Shown: positions 39,369-50,655, numbered from the stretch's first letter. The stretch is DNA of 64,000 nucleotides from Rheinheimera sp. MMS21-TC3 (GCF_032229285.1 NZ_CP135084.1:2356001-2420000); one strand, 5' to 3'. Program-made: numbers and translations. The notes: a model not told the origin generated them from the letters alone.

Positions 39369-40103
39369 TTAGCTGCGTGCCTCTACCATTAAACGTTTCA
39401 TTTCTGAAACGGCATTAGCTAAACCTGAAAATACCGCTCGCGAGACAATGGCATGGCCAATATTCAATTCATATATTTCAGGAATAGCGGCTATAGGTTG
39501 CACATTATGATAATGCAAACCATGACCAGCATTAACCGTTATACCTAAAGAGGCAGCATAAGCTGCAGCTTCTTGGATCCGTTGCAACTCAACCTGTTGC
39601 AACTTAGCATCAGTTAGTTCTGCATATTTACCGGTGTGGATTTCAATAAAAGGTGCGCCAGCTTTTGCGGCGGCATCAATCTGTTTTTTATCGGCATCGA
39701 TAAATAACGATACAATAATATTTTGCTCTGCCATTTGGCTAATAGCATCAGCAATCTTTCCCGCTTGACTTAGCACATCTAAACCACCTTCAGTGGTTAA
39801 CTCTTCCCGTTTCTCTGGTACAAAGCAAGCAAAATAGGGCTTAACCTCAGTAGCAATTTTCAGCATTTCATCCGTTACTGCCATTTCAAAGTTTAACCGG
39901 GTGGCAATAGTCTGGCTCAGGACAAAAACATCACGATCAATAATATGGCGACGGTCTTCACGCAAATGCACCGTAATACCATCAGCGCCTGATTGCTCTG
40001 CAATTAAAGCAGCATGCACGGGTTCAGGGTAATAAGTACCTCTGGCTTGGCGTAAAGTAGCAACATGATCAATGTTCACACCAAGAAAAATAGGCTGTTG
40101 CAT
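39369..40103 (-). CDS. pdxJ: Pyridoxine 5'-phosphate synthase
   Basis: PdxJ condenses 3-amino-2-oxopropyl phosphate with deoxyxylulose 5-phosphate to pyridoxine phosphate (vitamin B6). The 244-residue TIM-barrel protein has [16 protein letters not shown] at the N-terminus, [14 protein letters not shown] near 40-53, and the late [11 protein letters not shown] and [14 protein letters not shown] blocks. AAGGAGT lies eight bases before the start. It sits between recO and acpS as in E. coli. Confidence 0.97.
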   Translation of the reverse strand: MQQPIFLGVNIDHVATLRQARGTYYPEPVHAALIAEQSGADGITVHLREDRRHIIDRDVFVLSQTIATRLNFEMAVTDEMLKIATEVKPYFACFVPEKREELTTEGGLDVLSQAGKIADAISQMAEQNIIVSLFIDADKKQIDAAAKAGAPFIEIHTGKYAELTDAKLQQVELQRIQEAAAYAASLGITVNAGHGLHYHNVQPIAAIPEIYELNIGHAIVSRAVFSGLANAVSEMKRLMVEARS

Positions 40104-40182
40104 GCAAAACTCCTTATCATTAAGGTCATTAAATTTATGTTTCTATTAAAATTCTTTGCGGTTGGTTAGATTGAAATAGGCA

Positions 40183-40863
40183 CTAACTAAAAAGTGCTTT
40201 ACTCGCTAAGGGTTTAGCGCCAAGTAAGGGGGCTAATAAAACCCGACTTATTTGTTTAGCACAGCGTCTAGTCTCAGGATCTAGCCATAGCTGATTACCA
40301 ATATTCAGTAGATGTTGTCCCTGCCAACCCGTTTTAGCAGGCATAAAACCTTGTTCATTAAGCCACTGGTATCTTTGCTGGCCAACAATAGCTTGCCCGC
40401 TGTAATCTGTTTGCCAATCAATGGCGATACCAAGCTCAATTAACAACGAAAACTCAAACTGACGCAAACAAGGCTCTAGTTGCAACTGGGTGTCAGTTAC
40501 AGCTGCTAATTGCTGTAAACTGTACTGATATAAGCTAAAAAGATGCTCTGTTGCTAAATCATTTGGCCAAATTCGGCAAATTAACTCATTAATATACATA
40601 GCACTAAATAAAACTTTGCCCTGTAAATTAAATGCAGGCGCCAACTCTTCAACTTTAGCCACTGTTTTTAATTCTGCTCGGCCTACAAGTTGTAAACTCA
40701 AAGCTTGAAACGGCTGCAGTGACACCCGTTGCTTAGCATTTCGCTTACGAACCACAGCAGAAACTCGACCTACTTCTGGTAAGAGTAACTGCAAAATCAG
40801 CTTATCTTCAGCTAAAGCACGACGGTGCAAAATATAGCCTGGGATAAAAGGGTTATCTAGCAC
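40183..40863 (-). CDS. recO: DNA repair protein RecO
   Basis: RecO works with RecR to load RecA on SSB-coated single-stranded DNA. The 226-residue protein has the N-terminal OB-fold (GYILHRRALAEDKLILQLLLPEVGRVSAVVR) and a helical C-terminal part. The zinc-finger cysteines of some family members are absent, which is normal for the gammaproteobacterial form. It begins 12 bases after era. Confidence 0.93.
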   Translation of the reverse strand: MLDNPFIPGYILHRRALAEDKLILQLLLPEVGRVSAVVRKRNAKQRVSLQPFQALSLQLVGRAELKTVAKVEELAPAFNLQGKVLFSAMYINELICRIWPNDLATEHLFSLYQYSLQQLAAVTDTQLQLEPCLRQFEFSLLIELGIAIDWQTDYSGQAIVGQQRYQWLNEQGFMPAKTGWQGQHLLNIGNQLWLDPETRRCAKQISRVLLAPLLGAKPLASKALFS

Positions 40864-40874
40864 GCGAACTATTA

Positions 40875-41804
40875 CTAATCTTCGCCGTAACCTAAGCTAC
40901 GTAGCGCACGCTCATCGTCTGCCCAGCCCGACTTAACTTTTACCCAGACTTGTAAAAATACCGGTTGCTCTAACATAGCTGCCATATCAAGCCTTGCTTC
41001 AGTGGCAATAGTTTTGATCCGCTCACCTTTATTACCAATTACCATCCGCTTTTGACTTTCTCGCTCTACTAACACCAAAGCAGCAATATGGTAATGCTTT
41101 TCTTCCCACTTAAAGCGTTCAATTTCAACAGTAACAGAATAAGGTAACTCATCACCTAAAAAGCGCATTAGCTTTTCTCGCACCATTTCAGCGGCCATAA
41201 ATCGCATAGAGCGGTCAGTAACATAGTCATCAGGAAAAAAGAACTCACAAGGTGGTAGATGTTTTTGTACTAAGCTGCGTAAAGCTTCAACATTGTCACC
41301 AGTCTCTGCAGATAGTGGCACCATGCCTATTGAGTTTAACTGCTGTGCTAACCATTGCATATGAGGTAACAAGGTATCTTTATCGCGATATAAATCAACT
41401 TTATTAACGACTAAGATAACAGGCTTTTTCGCTGCTATTAAACGCTCTAAAACCATTTGGTCATCATCTGTCCAGCGAGTGCCTTCTACAACAAATAAAA
41501 CAAACTCAACATCTAATATAGAGCTGGCTGCTGCTTTATTCATTAAGCGGTTAATGGCCCGCTTTTCTTCAATATGTAAGCCCGGTGTATCAACATAAAC
41601 GGTTTGATAGTTAGCTTGGGTATCTATCCCTACAATACGATGCCGCGTTGTTTGCGGTTTTTTTGAGGTAATACTAACCTTTTGACCTATTAACTGGTTT
41701 AAAAGGGTTGATTTACCCACATTGGGTCGCCCCACTATCGCAACTAAAGCAGCGTAAGTAGGCGCTTCACTATCAGTGCCAAAAGTAGCAGGTTTATCTG
41801 TCAT
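40875..41804 (-). CDS. era: GTPase Era
   Basis: Era binds the 3' end of 16S rRNA and assists 30S maturation. The 309-residue protein has G1 [13 protein letters not shown]2/G3 with [12 protein letters not shown] and DTPGLH, G4 NKVD, and a C-terminal KH domain with [13 protein letters not shown]. The ATG at 41804 lies inside the end of rnc, an 11-base overlap, giving coupled translation with RNase III. Eleven further in-frame codons upstream lie within rnc and are not family-like. Confidence 0.97.
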   Translation of the reverse strand: MTDKPATFGTDSEAPTYAALVAIVGRPNVGKSTLLNQLIGQKVSITSKKPQTTRHRIVGIDTQANYQTVYVDTPGLHIEEKRAINRLMNKAAASSILDVEFVLFVVEGTRWTDDDQMVLERLIAAKKPVILVVNKVDLYRDKDTLLPHMQWLAQQLNSIGMVPLSAETGDNVEALRSLVQKHLPPCEFFFPDDYVTDRSMRFMAAEMVREKLMRFLGDELPYSVTVEIERFKWEEKHYHIAALVLVERESQKRMVIGNKGERIKTIATEARLDMAAMLEQPVFLQVWVKVKSGWADDERALRSLGYGED

Positions 41805-42471
41805 TAGATATTTTTTCCAACGCCATATTGGCAGCATCTTGTTCAGCTTTACGCCGTGAGCTACCAGTAGCAGTAAAAGGAGGCATACCCGTAATAGTAC
41901 ACCTTACAGTAAAGGTTTGTTGATGCGCCTCGCCTTGAGTAGCAATAACATCATAAGCAGGCAAATCTAAGTGCAAGCCTTGTAAATATTCTTGTAATAA
42001 TGTTTTAGAGTCTTTTTGTTGGCCAGGCGTAATTTCAGCTAAGCGAGATGCAAACCAAAACAAAATGCGCTCTTTACAAGCAGACATTCCACTATCTAAG
42101 AAAATGGCGCCTAAAATAGCTTCAAATGCATCGGCTAAAATCGACTCACGGCGAAAGCCACCACTTTTAAGTTCACCTGGTCCTAAACGCAGAAAATCTG
42201 ACAACTGTAACTCTTGAGCAATTTCAGCTAAGGTTACACCTTTAACTAACATAGCCCGCATCCGGGTTAAATCACCTTCACGGGCTTTGGGAAATTGACT
42301 ATATAGGGCTTCGGCAATCACTAAACTTAGCACAGCATCACCTAAATACTCTAAGCGCTCATTATGCTGCCCTTTACAGCTGCGATGAGTTAGTGCCTGC
42401 TCTAATAAATCAGGATTGGTAAATTCATAGCCAAGCTTTAGCAGTAATGGCTTTAAACTTTTTTGCATCAT
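41794..42471 (-). CDS. rnc: Ribonuclease III
   Basis: RNase III cuts double-stranded RNA, including the rRNA precursor. The 225-residue protein has the catalytic signature [14 protein letters not shown] (about residues 38-51), the [18 protein letters not shown] block, and a C-terminal dsRNA-binding domain ([18 protein letters not shown] and [18 protein letters not shown]). Two adjacent ATG codons start it. It lies between lepB and era. Confidence 0.97.
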   Translation of the reverse strand: MMQKSLKPLLLKLGYEFTNPDLLEQALTHRSCKGQHNERLEYLGDAVLSLVIAEALYSQFPKAREGDLTRMRAMLVKGVTLAEIAQELQLSDFLRLGPGELKSGGFRRESILADAFEAILGAIFLDSGMSACKERILFWFASRLAEITPGQQKDSKTLLQEYLQGLHLDLPAYDVIATQGEAHQQTFTVRCTITGMPPFTATGSSRRKAEQDAANMALEKISNDR

Positions 42472-42489
42472 GGTCTCTTATCTGTTTTA

Positions 42490-43416
42490 TTAGTGAATTG
42501 GCCCTAAGCGCTCAAAACGAATACCAACCGGTACCCAGCGAGGTAGCCAGCTGTTAGCATCGTCATTGAATTCAAAACTCATCCAGATAAATACCGCTTT
42601 ACCTACTAAGTTTTCTTCTGGTACAAAGCCCCAAAAACGACCATCACCACTATTATCTCGGTTATCGCCTATGGCAAAATAATGACCTTCAGGCACTATA
42701 AATTCATCAATTTCAGTGTTCGCTTGCTTATAAAATATCTGGGTTTGTTCAGGACGCATAGGTGTTTGCAATATATCATGGCTAACTTCACCTAACTTTT
42801 CAGTATAACGACGCTGAGGGTATTGCCCTTGAAAGAATTCACCTTCATTTTTTAACTCTAACGCTACCACTTCCAATTTATTAGTACAATTTTCAGCTTG
42901 CTCTACTGTGCAGGCTTTTTGAATAAACAACTGTTTATTGCGGTAAATAACTCTGTCGCCAGGTAAGCCTATAATTCGTTTAATATAATCTACTCTTGTA
43001 TCTAGCGGATATTTAAATACCGCTACATCACCACGCTCTGGCTTTTTATTGCTGTATAACGTTTTGCGCCATACCGGATCTTTAACATCGTATGCAAATT
43101 TCTCTACCAAAATAAAATCACCTACTAATAAAGTAGGCATCATAGAGCCAGATGGAATTTGAAACGGCTCATATATAAAAGAGCGAAATATTGTTATTAG
43201 CGCAATCACAGGGAAAATAGACTTTGCCGTTTCAACATAAGAAGGCTCTTTTAATAGCTCATTGGTTGCTACTTCAGGTAACTCACCTTTAGCAGCAGCC
43301 TTAGCTTCAAGTACACGTTGTTGCCGTTTTGGTGCTAAAACCCAAGCATCCAGTAACCAAATTAAGCCACAAGTTAATGTCAGTAATACCAAAAATATTG
43401 CAAAGTAACCTGCCAT
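42490..43416 (-). CDS. lepB: Signal peptidase I
   Basis: LepB removes signal peptides from exported proteins at the inner membrane. The 308-residue protein has an N-terminal helix (residues 3-24), a second helix near 67-83, the catalytic Ser in IPSGSMMPTLLVGDFILV (about 93), the catalytic Lys in DYIKRIIGLPGD (about 148), and the late GDNRDNSGDGRFWGFVPE motif. It starts 13 bases after lepA. Confidence 0.97.
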   Translation of the reverse strand: MAGYFAIFLVLLTLTCGLIWLLDAWVLAPKRQQRVLEAKAAAKGELPEVATNELLKEPSYVETAKSIFPVIALITIFRSFIYEPFQIPSGSMMPTLLVGDFILVEKFAYDVKDPVWRKTLYSNKKPERGDVAVFKYPLDTRVDYIKRIIGLPGDRVIYRNKQLFIQKACTVEQAENCTNKLEVVALELKNEGEFFQGQYPQRRYTEKLGEVSHDILQTPMRPEQTQIFYKQANTEIDEFIVPEGHYFAIGDNRDNSGDGRFWGFVPEENLVGKAVFIWMSFEFNDDANSWLPRWVPVGIRFERLGPIH

Positions 43417-43429
43417 GTCTATCCCTTAA

Positions 43430-45229
43430 TTATTTGCCAACTTTCAAGATAGCCAAGAAAGCTTCTTGTGGAACTTCAACGTTACCCACGTGCTTCATCC
43501 GTTTTTTACCTTCTTTTTGTTTTTGTAGTAGCTTTTTCTTCCGGCTTATATCACCACCATAACACTTAGCTAAGACGTTTTTACGTAACTGCTTAACACT
43601 TGTTCGGGCAATAATATGACTACCAATAGCGGCTTGAATAGCGATATCGAACATTTGCCGTGGGATCAGCTCTTTTAACTTTTCAGCTAACTGTCGGCCT
43701 CGGCCTTGAGCAAAGTCAATATGACTAATAATAGCTAGCGCATCAACACGCTCACCGTTAATTAAAATATCGACTCGCTGCATATTAGAAACTTGGAAGC
43801 GTTTAAATGCATAATCTAAAGAGGCATAGCCACGACTGGTTGACTTAAGTCGGTCAAAAAAGTCCATAACCACTTCTGCCATAGGCAACTCGTACACTAC
43901 AGCAACTTGGCGACCATGATAACTCATACTCTTTTGCACACCGCGCTTTTCAATACATAAAGTAATTACATTACCTAAATATTCTTGCGGCACTAAAATA
44001 TGCGCTTCAACAATAGGCTCACGTATTTCTTCAATATCATTTACTGCCGGTAAAGCACTTGGGTTATCAACCATTACGGTAGAACCGTCTTTTGTCAGCA
44101 CTTCATAAACAACGGTTGGCGCTGTAGTAATTAAATCTAGATCATATTCACGCTCTAAGCGTTCTTGAATGATTTCCATATGCAACATACCAAGGAAACC
44201 AATTCTAAAACCAAAACCTAAAGCGCCTGAGCTTTCTGGCTCATAAAATAACGAAGAGTCGTTTAAGCTCAACTTAGCTAAGGCATCACGGAAATCTTCA
44301 TAATCATCAGATGATACTGGGAAAATACCAGCATAAACCTGTGGCTTAATACGTTTGAAACCTGGCAAAGGCTTTTCAGCACTATTGCGTGCTAAGGTTA
44401 TGGTATCACCAACGGGTGCGCCTTTAATCTCTTTAATGCCGGCAATGATATAACCAACTTCGCCTTGGCGTAACTCACCAGTATTGGTGGCTTTAGGGCT
44501 AAACACACCTACTTCCGCTGCATCGTACACTTGACCGGTAGACATAATTTTAATTTTGTCTTTGGTTTTAATGCAGCCATGCTTTATCCGCACTAAGGAC
44601 ACTACACCTTGATAAGCATCAAACCATGAATCGATAATTAAGGCTTGGGTAGGCAGATCAGCATCACCTTCAGGTGCTGGTATCTTTTTAACGATAGTTT
44701 CTAATACGTCTTTAATACCTATGCCGGTTTTAGCTGAGCATTGTACGGCGCCTAAGGCTTCAATACCTATAATATCTTCTATTTCTTCTGCTACCCGATC
44801 TGGGTCTGCTTGCGGCAAATCAATTTTATTTAAAACCGGTATCACTTCTAAGTTCATATCTAGTGCGGTATAGCAGTTAGCAACCGTTTGCGCTTCTACC
44901 CCTTGCCCAGCATCAACAACAAGTAGTGCACCCTCACAGGCGGCTAAAGAGCGGCTAACTTCATAACTAAAGTCAACGTGACCTGGCGTATCGATAAAGT
45001 TTAACTGATAAGTTTCGCCATCATCAGCTTTATAATTTAAGGTCACGCTCTGGGCTTTAATAGTAATACCGCGCTCACGCTCTAAATCCATAGAGTCTAA
45101 GACCTGTTTTTGCATTTCGCGATCAGATAAGCCACCACAATACTGGATAAGGCGATCTGATAAGGTAGATTTACCGTGGTCAATATGAGCAATAATAGAA
45201 AAGTTTCTGATGTGATTTAGTTTAGGCAT
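43430..45229 (-). CDS. lepA: Elongation factor 4 (LepA)
   Basis: LepA is a translational GTPase that acts on ribosomes during initiation or back-translocation. The 599-residue protein has G1 [14 protein letters not shown]3 [13 protein letters not shown]4 NKIDLP, EF-G-like domains III and V, and the LepA-specific C-terminal domain with [20 protein letters not shown] and [20 protein letters not shown]. It is the first of lepA-lepB-rnc-era. The 183 bases upstream should hold its promoter. Confidence 0.97.
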   Translation of the reverse strand: MPKLNHIRNFSIIAHIDHGKSTLSDRLIQYCGGLSDREMQKQVLDSMDLERERGITIKAQSVTLNYKADDGETYQLNFIDTPGHVDFSYEVSRSLAACEGALLVVDAGQGVEAQTVANCYTALDMNLEVIPVLNKIDLPQADPDRVAEEIEDIIGIEALGAVQCSAKTGIGIKDVLETIVKKIPAPEGDADLPTQALIIDSWFDAYQGVVSLVRIKHGCIKTKDKIKIMSTGQVYDAAEVGVFSPKATNTGELRQGEVGYIIAGIKEIKGAPVGDTITLARNSAEKPLPGFKRIKPQVYAGIFPVSSDDYEDFRDALAKLSLNDSSLFYEPESSGALGFGFRIGFLGMLHMEIIQERLEREYDLDLITTAPTVVYEVLTKDGSTVMVDNPSALPAVNDIEEIREPIVEAHILVPQEYLGNVITLCIEKRGVQKSMSYHGRQVAVVYELPMAEVVMDFFDRLKSTSRGYASLDYAFKRFQVSNMQRVDILINGERVDALAIISHIDFAQGRGRQLAEKLKELIPRQMFDIAIQAAIGSHIIARTSVKQLRKNVLAKCYGGDISRKKKLLQKQKEGKKRMKHVGNVEVPQEAFLAILKVGK

Positions 45230-45412
45230 GTTGTCCGCAAAGCTTTGGGCGTCTTAGTGTGGGTGTAGCACGTTGCCTGACACAACCATCCATTAAAACG
45301 CAGGTTATATTAAAAAATTAGGCCGAATTGTACTCTATCCCGCTGCGCCTTGCTATGTGTTATTAAATATCAACTACTAACTAATGGCTAATTATTAGTG
45401 ATTAATAACCGA

Positions 45413-45865
45413 TTAAGTCTGCTGAAGGGCAAGTTGGGGTAAAATTTGCAATATGTGGATCTGCTCTGATTTTTGTTGTTGCCATTGGCCAAATCGCCTA
45501 GCGAATAAGAAGCCTAGACTGGCACCAAACAGCGCAGCTAACATTACCCAGCCTTCGGCTAATTGTAAACTATGGCTTGCCACTAAAGATGCTATCAACA
45601 TTAGCACTAAGGGCAGAAAATAGACCATTAAAGCGGCTTGGACTAAATTTTGCTCTGATACGGCTATTTTAACTTGCTCGCCCGGCAATAATCTTAATTC
45701 AGTTGTAACAAAAAAGCGGTGCTGCCTAGGGGTCAGTGTTTTCGCCACTATACCAGTGCCGCATTCGTCACTTACATTACAAGCATTACAACTCGTCACC
45801 GGTGTTGTCGTTAACCAGACACCATTAGTTTCTGTTGCTACCACACTAGCAAGTTGCTCTACCAT
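45413..45865 (-). CDS. rseC: RseC/MucC-family envelope stress regulator
   Basis: RseC is a small inner-membrane protein with a cysteine cluster, linked to sigma-E control and to reduction of SoxR. The 150-residue protein has the cluster CNACNVSDECGTG (about residues 24-36) and two membrane helices (about 76-95 and 102-122). It overlaps the rseB stop by one base and is the last gene of rpoE-rseA-rseB-rseC. Confidence 0.92.
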   Translation of the reverse strand: MVEQLASVVATETNGVWLTTTPVTSCNACNVSDECGTGIVAKTLTPRQHRFFVTTELRLLPGEQVKIAVSEQNLVQAALMVYFLPLVLMLIASLVASHSLQLAEGWVMLAALFGASLGFLFARRFGQWQQQKSEQIHILQILPQLALQQT

Positions 45866-46794
45866 TACTTAACCCCTGCGGCTAATTGTCGTGCAATATC
45901 AATACTAATAGGGCCTATTACTGTCACTTCAAGTCCAGCTGCGCTTTGAACAAAAATTGTTGTCGCACCATCACGATATGCTTGAGTGGGTAAGCCTTGG
46001 CTAGGTTGAACAAATACTGATACTTGGTGCAGCCCATCCGTTAACAGCCAATAACTTTGCAGATGTGACTCTAGTTGCGGAATAGACGCCGGCTGACTAA
46101 TAATTTGATAAGCATCAGGCAGCCAGGTTAATTGCTGTTTTACTACAGGCATTGGTTTTACCTCACCAGCGACAGGCGCCGGCAAGTCAGCCTCCAGTAA
46201 AGCTTGCAAGTTCTCTGGAAACTCTGGGCTAAGCTGCATATGGGTAATCAACCAGCGCTCAAGCGGTGCCTGCTGCTCTGATAAGGTATCAATACGCAGT
46301 GGAAAACCCGTTTCATCGTCTAACCATAACCAATAATGGTAGCGACTAGGTAGCTTTGCTGTCAGACGTAATAACTGTGCACTGCGACCAGACATAACAG
46401 AACTACTACCCGGCACTGCATTATATAACTGCTCTAATTTAGATCTAGGTTCAAATAATACTGCGGGTAATTCAGCAATATTATGGCCAGCTAATACAAA
46501 AGCTGGCCTGTCACTCAGCAAATAGTAAACAGAGCCGTTACGGCGCAAAATGTCGACACCATTAGTATCTAATGGAATTAAGTGCTCGATTTCTTGCTGT
46601 TCTGACTTACCATGCAACCAGCGATAAGTGTCAACTTGATTACCTTTTAGCACCACAAAAGACGCATCAAAGTTATATTCTTTTACAGCATGTTGTACTT
46701 TATTTAGTAAAGTCCAACCAGCTTGTTCGGCATGTACCACAGTAGAGAATAACATCAGTACTATGGCACAACAAAAGCCTTGGGTTCGCATCAT
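45865..46794 (-). CDS. rseB: Sigma-E factor regulatory protein RseB
   Basis: RseB is periplasmic and protects RseA from DegS cleavage until it binds off-pathway lipopolysaccharide. The 309-residue protein has a signal peptide (FCCAIVLMLFSTVVHA), a lipid-binding N-terminal domain with DASFVVLKGNQVDTYRWLHG, and the typical WLWLDDETGFPLRIDTL block in the middle. Its start overlaps the rseA stop (TAATG). Confidence 0.95.
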   Translation of the reverse strand: MMRTQGFCCAIVLMLFSTVVHAEQAGWTLLNKVQHAVKEYNFDASFVVLKGNQVDTYRWLHGKSEQQEIEHLIPLDTNGVDILRRNGSVYYLLSDRPAFVLAGHNIAELPAVLFEPRSKLEQLYNAVPGSSSVMSGRSAQLLRLTAKLPSRYHYWLWLDDETGFPLRIDTLSEQQAPLERWLITHMQLSPEFPENLQALLEADLPAPVAGEVKPMPVVKQQLTWLPDAYQIISQPASIPQLESHLQSYWLLTDGLHQVSVFVQPSQGLPTQAYRDGATTIFVQSAAGLEVTVIGPISIDIARQLAAGVK

Positions 46795-47411
46795 TATTGC
46801 TCGTTTTCAACCACTTTAGTTGATTTTTGATTATTAGCCTGCTGCTGTTGCTCCATGCTACGTACTTGCTGGCGATGGGCGTTCAACAAAGCTTGTAATC
46901 GCTTTTGCTGCTCTAGCATAGCTTGCTGCTCTTGTTGCTCAAAACGAGAATTAACTGTCGTTTGACTTAAACTTACCGGCGTAGCAAATCCTGCTACTGG
47001 TAGAGTCTGTAACACGGGTAAAGGTGACAGCGTATCTTGCTCTGGCGTCTGCTGGTATTGCTGAACGCCAAAAACAGCCATTAAGGCGACACCGGCCGCT
47101 ATTGCACCTTGAGCTATAGATTGCAACCAACTGCCATTAGCGGCTTTAGATGCTGGCGTAACCTTAGTCACTAAGTTGCTAGTCTGTTGTAAATTATAGA
47201 CTGGCTCATCTGCTAGCTTAGCTGCAAGATCATCAGCAAAACTAGCCGGTAATGGGCTGCTCTTCTCTTGGCGCATTACCGCTCCTACAACGTGAAAGCG
47301 CTGTAGTTTTTGTTGTAACTCGGCTTGCTCTAGCAACACATCAAGCTGTTGTTCATCAATCTTCTGATTATCGCTGGCAGCTGAGAGCCATTCCTGATTT
47401 TCTGACGACAT
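46794..47411 (-). CDS. rseA: Anti-sigma-E factor RseA
   Basis: RseA is the membrane anti-sigma factor that holds sigma-E until cut by DegS and RseP. The 205-residue protein has an N-terminal cytoplasmic sigma-binding domain (QEWLSAASDNQKIDEQQLDV and following), one membrane helix (SIAQGAIAAGVALMAVFGV, about residues 102-120), and a Gln-rich periplasmic tail. The start is the ATG at 47411 with AGGA six bases upstream; an ATG five codons earlier lacks one. Confidence 0.92.
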   Translation of the reverse strand: MSSENQEWLSAASDNQKIDEQQLDVLLEQAELQQKLQRFHVVGAVMRQEKSSPLPASFADDLAAKLADEPVYNLQQTSNLVTKVTPASKAANGSWLQSIAQGAIAAGVALMAVFGVQQYQQTPEQDTLSPLPVLQTLPVAGFATPVSLSQTTVNSRFEQQEQQAMLEQQKRLQALLNAHRQQVRSMEQQQQANNQKSTKVVENEQ

Positions 47412-47464
47412 ACTAGTTCCTGTCATATTTACTAGTCAAGCTGACCAGTGTTATGCATTGATGC

Positions 47465-48040
47465 TTAACTTATTAATGGCTTAAGTTGAGTATCAATCGC
47501 TTCTCTTGCTCTGAAAATACGGCTGCGAACGGTACCAATTGGACAAGCCATCACTTCCGCAATTTCTTCGTAACTTAACCCTTCTAACTCACGCAAAGTA
47601 ATTGCAGTGCGCAGTTCGTCAGGTAATTGCTCAATAGTGTTAAACACTACTAAACGGATCTCTTCAGATAATAATAACTTTTCTGGTGAATCTTGTTCTT
47701 TTAAAGCATCACTGCCATCAAAGACTTCTGCATCACCAACATCAATATCTGTTCCAGGTGGTTTACGCGCTCTAGCCACCAAATAATTTTTTGCACTATT
47801 AACTGCTATACGATAAAGCCATGTATAAAACGCACTATCTCCACGAAAACCGGGTATGGCACGGTAGGCTTTAATAAAAGCTTCTTGTGCTACATCGGCA
47901 ACGTCTCCATGGTTAGAGACATATCGAGATATTAAGTTCGCTATTCTGTGTTGATATTTTGTAACCAACAAATTAAACGCGGCTTTATCACCCTGTTGTA
48001 CACGCTGGACAATTTGCCAGTCCAATTCTTGCTCGCTCAT
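47465..48040 (-). CDS. rpoE: RNA polymerase sigma-E factor
   Basis: RpoE is the ECF sigma factor of the envelope stress response. The 191-residue protein has region 2 (HRIANLISRYVSNHGDVADV and EAFIKAYRAIPGFRGDSAFY) and region 4 (LPDELRTAITLRELEGLSYE and EIAEVMACPIGTVRSRIFRA). It is divergent from nadB, as in E. coli, and followed by rseA, rseB and rseC. A sigma-E-like promoter may lie at 48103-48129. Confidence 0.97.
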   Translation of the reverse strand: MSEQELDWQIVQRVQQGDKAAFNLLVTKYQHRIANLISRYVSNHGDVADVAQEAFIKAYRAIPGFRGDSAFYTWLYRIAVNSAKNYLVARARKPPGTDIDVGDAEVFDGSDALKEQDSPEKLLLSEEIRLVVFNTIEQLPDELRTAITLRELEGLSYEEIAEVMACPIGTVRSRIFRAREAIDTQLKPLIS

Positions 48041-48102
48041 GTTCGAGCTTTTCCCCTGTAATACTGACTATAGAGCTAACTGCCGCTGTTGTTCCGAAGC
48101 AA

Positions 48103-48129
48103 TAGACCATAGATAAAAGAAATAGTTCT
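48103..48129 (-). promoter_or_regulatory. Possible sigma-E-dependent promoter of rpoE
   Basis: On the minus strand, AGAACTA is followed by GTCTAT with about 15-16 bases between, close to the GGAACTT / TCTAA pattern of sigma-E promoters. Autoregulation is known for rpoE. A second partial match (GGAACAA) lies nearer the gene, so the assignment is tentative. Confidence 0.35.
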
Positions 48130-48187
48130 GATATGTTTGCCAAAAAAGCTACAATAGCCCGACTTTGACTGCAAACAAGTGTATAGC

Positions 48188-49789
48188 ATGAAGCAAGCAA
48201 AAGAATATCTTTGTGATGTATTAATTATTGGCAGCGGTGCTGCAGGTTTATCTTTAGCATTACAACTAGCTGAAAATGCAAAGGTTTTGGTGCTAAGTAA
48301 AGGCCCCTTACGGGAAGGTTCTACCTTGTATGCACAAGGTGGCATAGCGGCTGTTTTTGATGAAAATGACAGTATAGACTCACACGTTAGTGACACTTTA
48401 GTTGCTGGCGCCGGCTTATGTGACCTTGCTGCAGTACAATTTACTGCCAGCAATGCTAAAAAGGCAATGCAATGGCTTATTGCTCAAGGTGTGCCTTTTG
48501 ATCAATATCATGATGATGACGGTAAACTTAAATACCACTTAACCCGTGAAGGCGGCCATAGCCATAGGCGTATTTTGCATGCTGCCGACGCTACTGGCCA
48601 AGCCGTGCAATTAACCTTAGTAGAACAGGTTAATGCCCATAAAAACATTCAACTACTCGAAAACTATAATGCCATTGATTTAATTAACGGCAAAAAAATT
48701 GGCTTAGACCCAAAACGCTGTTACGGCGCTTATGTCTTAAACACTGCCAGTGGCAAAGTTGAACTTATTCGCTCACGCTTTGTTGCCTTAGCAACCGGCG
48801 GTGCTAGTAAAGTATACCTATATACTAGTAACCCTGATGTCGCCAGCGGTGATGGTATTGCTATGGCATGGCGTGCCGGTTGTCGGATTGCAAATATGGA
48901 GTTTAATCAATTTCATCCCACTAGTTTATATCACCCTGATGCGCCAAACTTTTTAATTACTGAAGCCATGCGAGGAGAAGGCGCTTATTTATTACGCCCT
49001 GATGGCAGTCGCTTTATGCCCGACTTTGACCAACGTGCTGAACTTGCACCACGCGATATCGTTGCCCGAGCTATTGATTTTGAAATGAAGCGATTAGGCG
49101 CAGATTGTGTTTACTTAGATATTAGCCATAAACCTAAAGAGTTTATTATTGAACACTTCCCGACTATTTATGCAAAATGTTTAAGTATTGGTATCGATAT
49201 TAGCCAACAGCCTATACCCGTTGTACCTGCAGCTCATTACACATGCGGCGGTGTCTTAACCTCATTAAATGGCCAAACAGATATAACCAATTTATATGCC
49301 ATAGGTGAAGTGGCTTACACCGGCTTACATGGTGCTAACAGGATGGCCAGTAATTCTTTATTAGAGTGTGTAGTATTTGCCCAAGCTGCGGCTAAACATA
49401 TCTTACAACAATTAGATAAAACTTCGCCGCTAGCCAATGTTCCCGCTTGGGATGATAGCCGAGTAAGCGATTCAGACGAAGAAATAGTTATTAGTCATAA
49501 CTGGCACGAACTACGTTTATTTATGTGGGATTATGTAGGTATAGTACGAACGAATAAACGCTTAGCACGCGCCTTACATCGAGTAGAATTATTACAACGC
49601 GAGATTAATGAGTACTATAGTAATTTCCATATTAGCCATAACCTGTTAGAACTAAGAAATTTAGTCCAAGTAGCAGAACTGATTATTCATAGTGCTATGC
49701 AACGCAAAGAAAGCCGTGGCTTACACTACAATTTAGATTATCCTGACTTATTAGCAGAAAGCTTACCTACTATTCTAACCCCTAAGTAA
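48188..49789 (+). CDS. nadB: L-aspartate oxidase
   Basis: NadB oxidises L-aspartate to iminoaspartate, the first step of NAD synthesis from aspartate. The 533-residue flavoprotein has the FAD site [20 protein letters not shown], the [13 protein letters not shown] block, the catalytic-region [12 protein letters not shown] and [14 protein letters not shown], and the C-terminal [17 protein letters not shown]. The start is the ATG at 48188, matching the family; a GTG at 48179 is also in frame. The gene is divergent from rpoE. Confidence 0.96.
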   Translation: MKQAKEYLCDVLIIGSGAAGLSLALQLAENAKVLVLSKGPLREGSTLYAQGGIAAVFDENDSIDSHVSDTLVAGAGLCDLAAVQFTASNAKKAMQWLIAQGVPFDQYHDDDGKLKYHLTREGGHSHRRILHAADATGQAVQLTLVEQVNAHKNIQLLENYNAIDLINGKKIGLDPKRCYGAYVLNTASGKVELIRSRFVALATGGASKVYLYTSNPDVASGDGIAMAWRAGCRIANMEFNQFHPTSLYHPDAPNFLITEAMRGEGAYLLRPDGSRFMPDFDQRAELAPRDIVARAIDFEMKRLGADCVYLDISHKPKEFIIEHFPTIYAKCLSIGIDISQQPIPVVPAAHYTCGGVLTSLNGQTDITNLYAIGEVAYTGLHGANRMASNSLLECVVFAQAAAKHILQQLDKTSPLANVPAWDDSRVSDSDEEIVISHNWHELRLFMWDYVGIVRTNKRLARALHRVELLQREINEYYSNFHISHNLLELRNLVQVAELIIHSAMQRKESRGLHYNLDYPDLLAESLPTILTPK

Positions 49790-49823
49790 TCTTCCTTAAG
49801 TAGCAACTAGCCATTGTTAGTTG

Positions 49824-50267
49824 CTACTTAAGGTTAGTTGCTTGGCTGGTTGGCCAATTACTTTGATTAATCTGCCGTGCTAAGGCGCTAAACTGTTCAG
49901 GCTGGCATTGATCGGCAAAAACCCACTGCTGTAATAACGCTTGCTGCTGATCGCTATACCAATTAATACGCAATACATATTGGCTAACTAAACCGCCCTG
50001 TTTTAATCGGCCTGTTGCATTTTTTGGCGCAAACCAAGATATATCGCCATCAGAATTTAGCGTGGCTAATTGTTTAACCTGGGAATTTAGGCTCTGATGA
50101 CAAGACAACCAGACAACATAATAACCTAGTAATAAAGGTGCAACCACCCACCAACCACTTATTGCTACGGGGTTAGCTAATAATAAAATCAGTGGCAAAG
50201 GCAACACTAGCCACAATAATCTACGGGCTAGTGTTGAGGGGATAAGACAAATATTATACTCGGACAC
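49824..50267 (-). CDS. YgfX-like membrane protein
   Basis: The 147-residue protein has two adjacent hydrophobic helices near the N-terminus (about 12-32 and 36-52) and a C-terminal soluble part with SWFAPKNATGRLKQGGLVSQ. Position and shape match YgfX (CptA), the weakly conserved partner of SdhE. The E. coli protein has been reported to affect cell division proteins; whether this one is a toxin is unknown. It overlaps the sdhE stop by 14 bases and converges with nadB. Confidence 0.7.
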   Translation of the reverse strand: MSEYNICLIPSTLARRLLWLVLPLPLILLLANPVAISGWWVVAPLLLGYYVVWLSCHQSLNSQVKQLATLNSDGDISWFAPKNATGRLKQGGLVSQYVLRINWYSDQQQALLQQWVFADQCQPEQFSALARQINQSNWPTSQATNLK

Positions 50268-50505
50268 GATCCAGGATCACGGCCACTAAAGCCTGTAAAG
50301 CAGGATCTTTAGCTTGGCCATGTCCCATAAACCAACTAAATAGATCCGGATCATCCGCCGCTAGTAAGCGCTCAAAGTCATGTTTTTGTTCTAGGCTTAG
50401 CGCATCATAACCATCTTCAACAAAAGGCGCTAATAATACATCTAGCTCAAGCATGCCGCGGCGACATGCCCAGCGTAATCTTGGTTTAATCATCAATTCT
50501 GTCAT
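50254..50505 (-). CDS. sdhE: Succinate dehydrogenase flavinylation factor SdhE
   Basis: SdhE (YgfY) promotes covalent attachment of FAD to SdhA and FrdA. The 83-residue protein has the required RGMLELD motif (about residues 15-21), the DPDLFSWFMGHG block and a helical bundle pattern. It is divergent from ygfZ, as in E. coli. Confidence 0.95.
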   Translation of the reverse strand: MTELMIKPRLRWACRRGMLELDVLLAPFVEDGYDALSLEQKHDFERLLAADDPDLFSWFMGHGQAKDPALQALVAVILDRVRV

Positions 50506-50655
50506 ACATCACCTTATGCGAGGCTCAGATTTAAATGAGCATGATACAAAAACATAGATTCTAACAAATTTTCAGTCTTGGGGTTGAGCTTTTAGTTGTA
50601 TTCCCCAATGATTATACTATCTATCAACATATGGGTTAAATTAGCTGAGCTTATT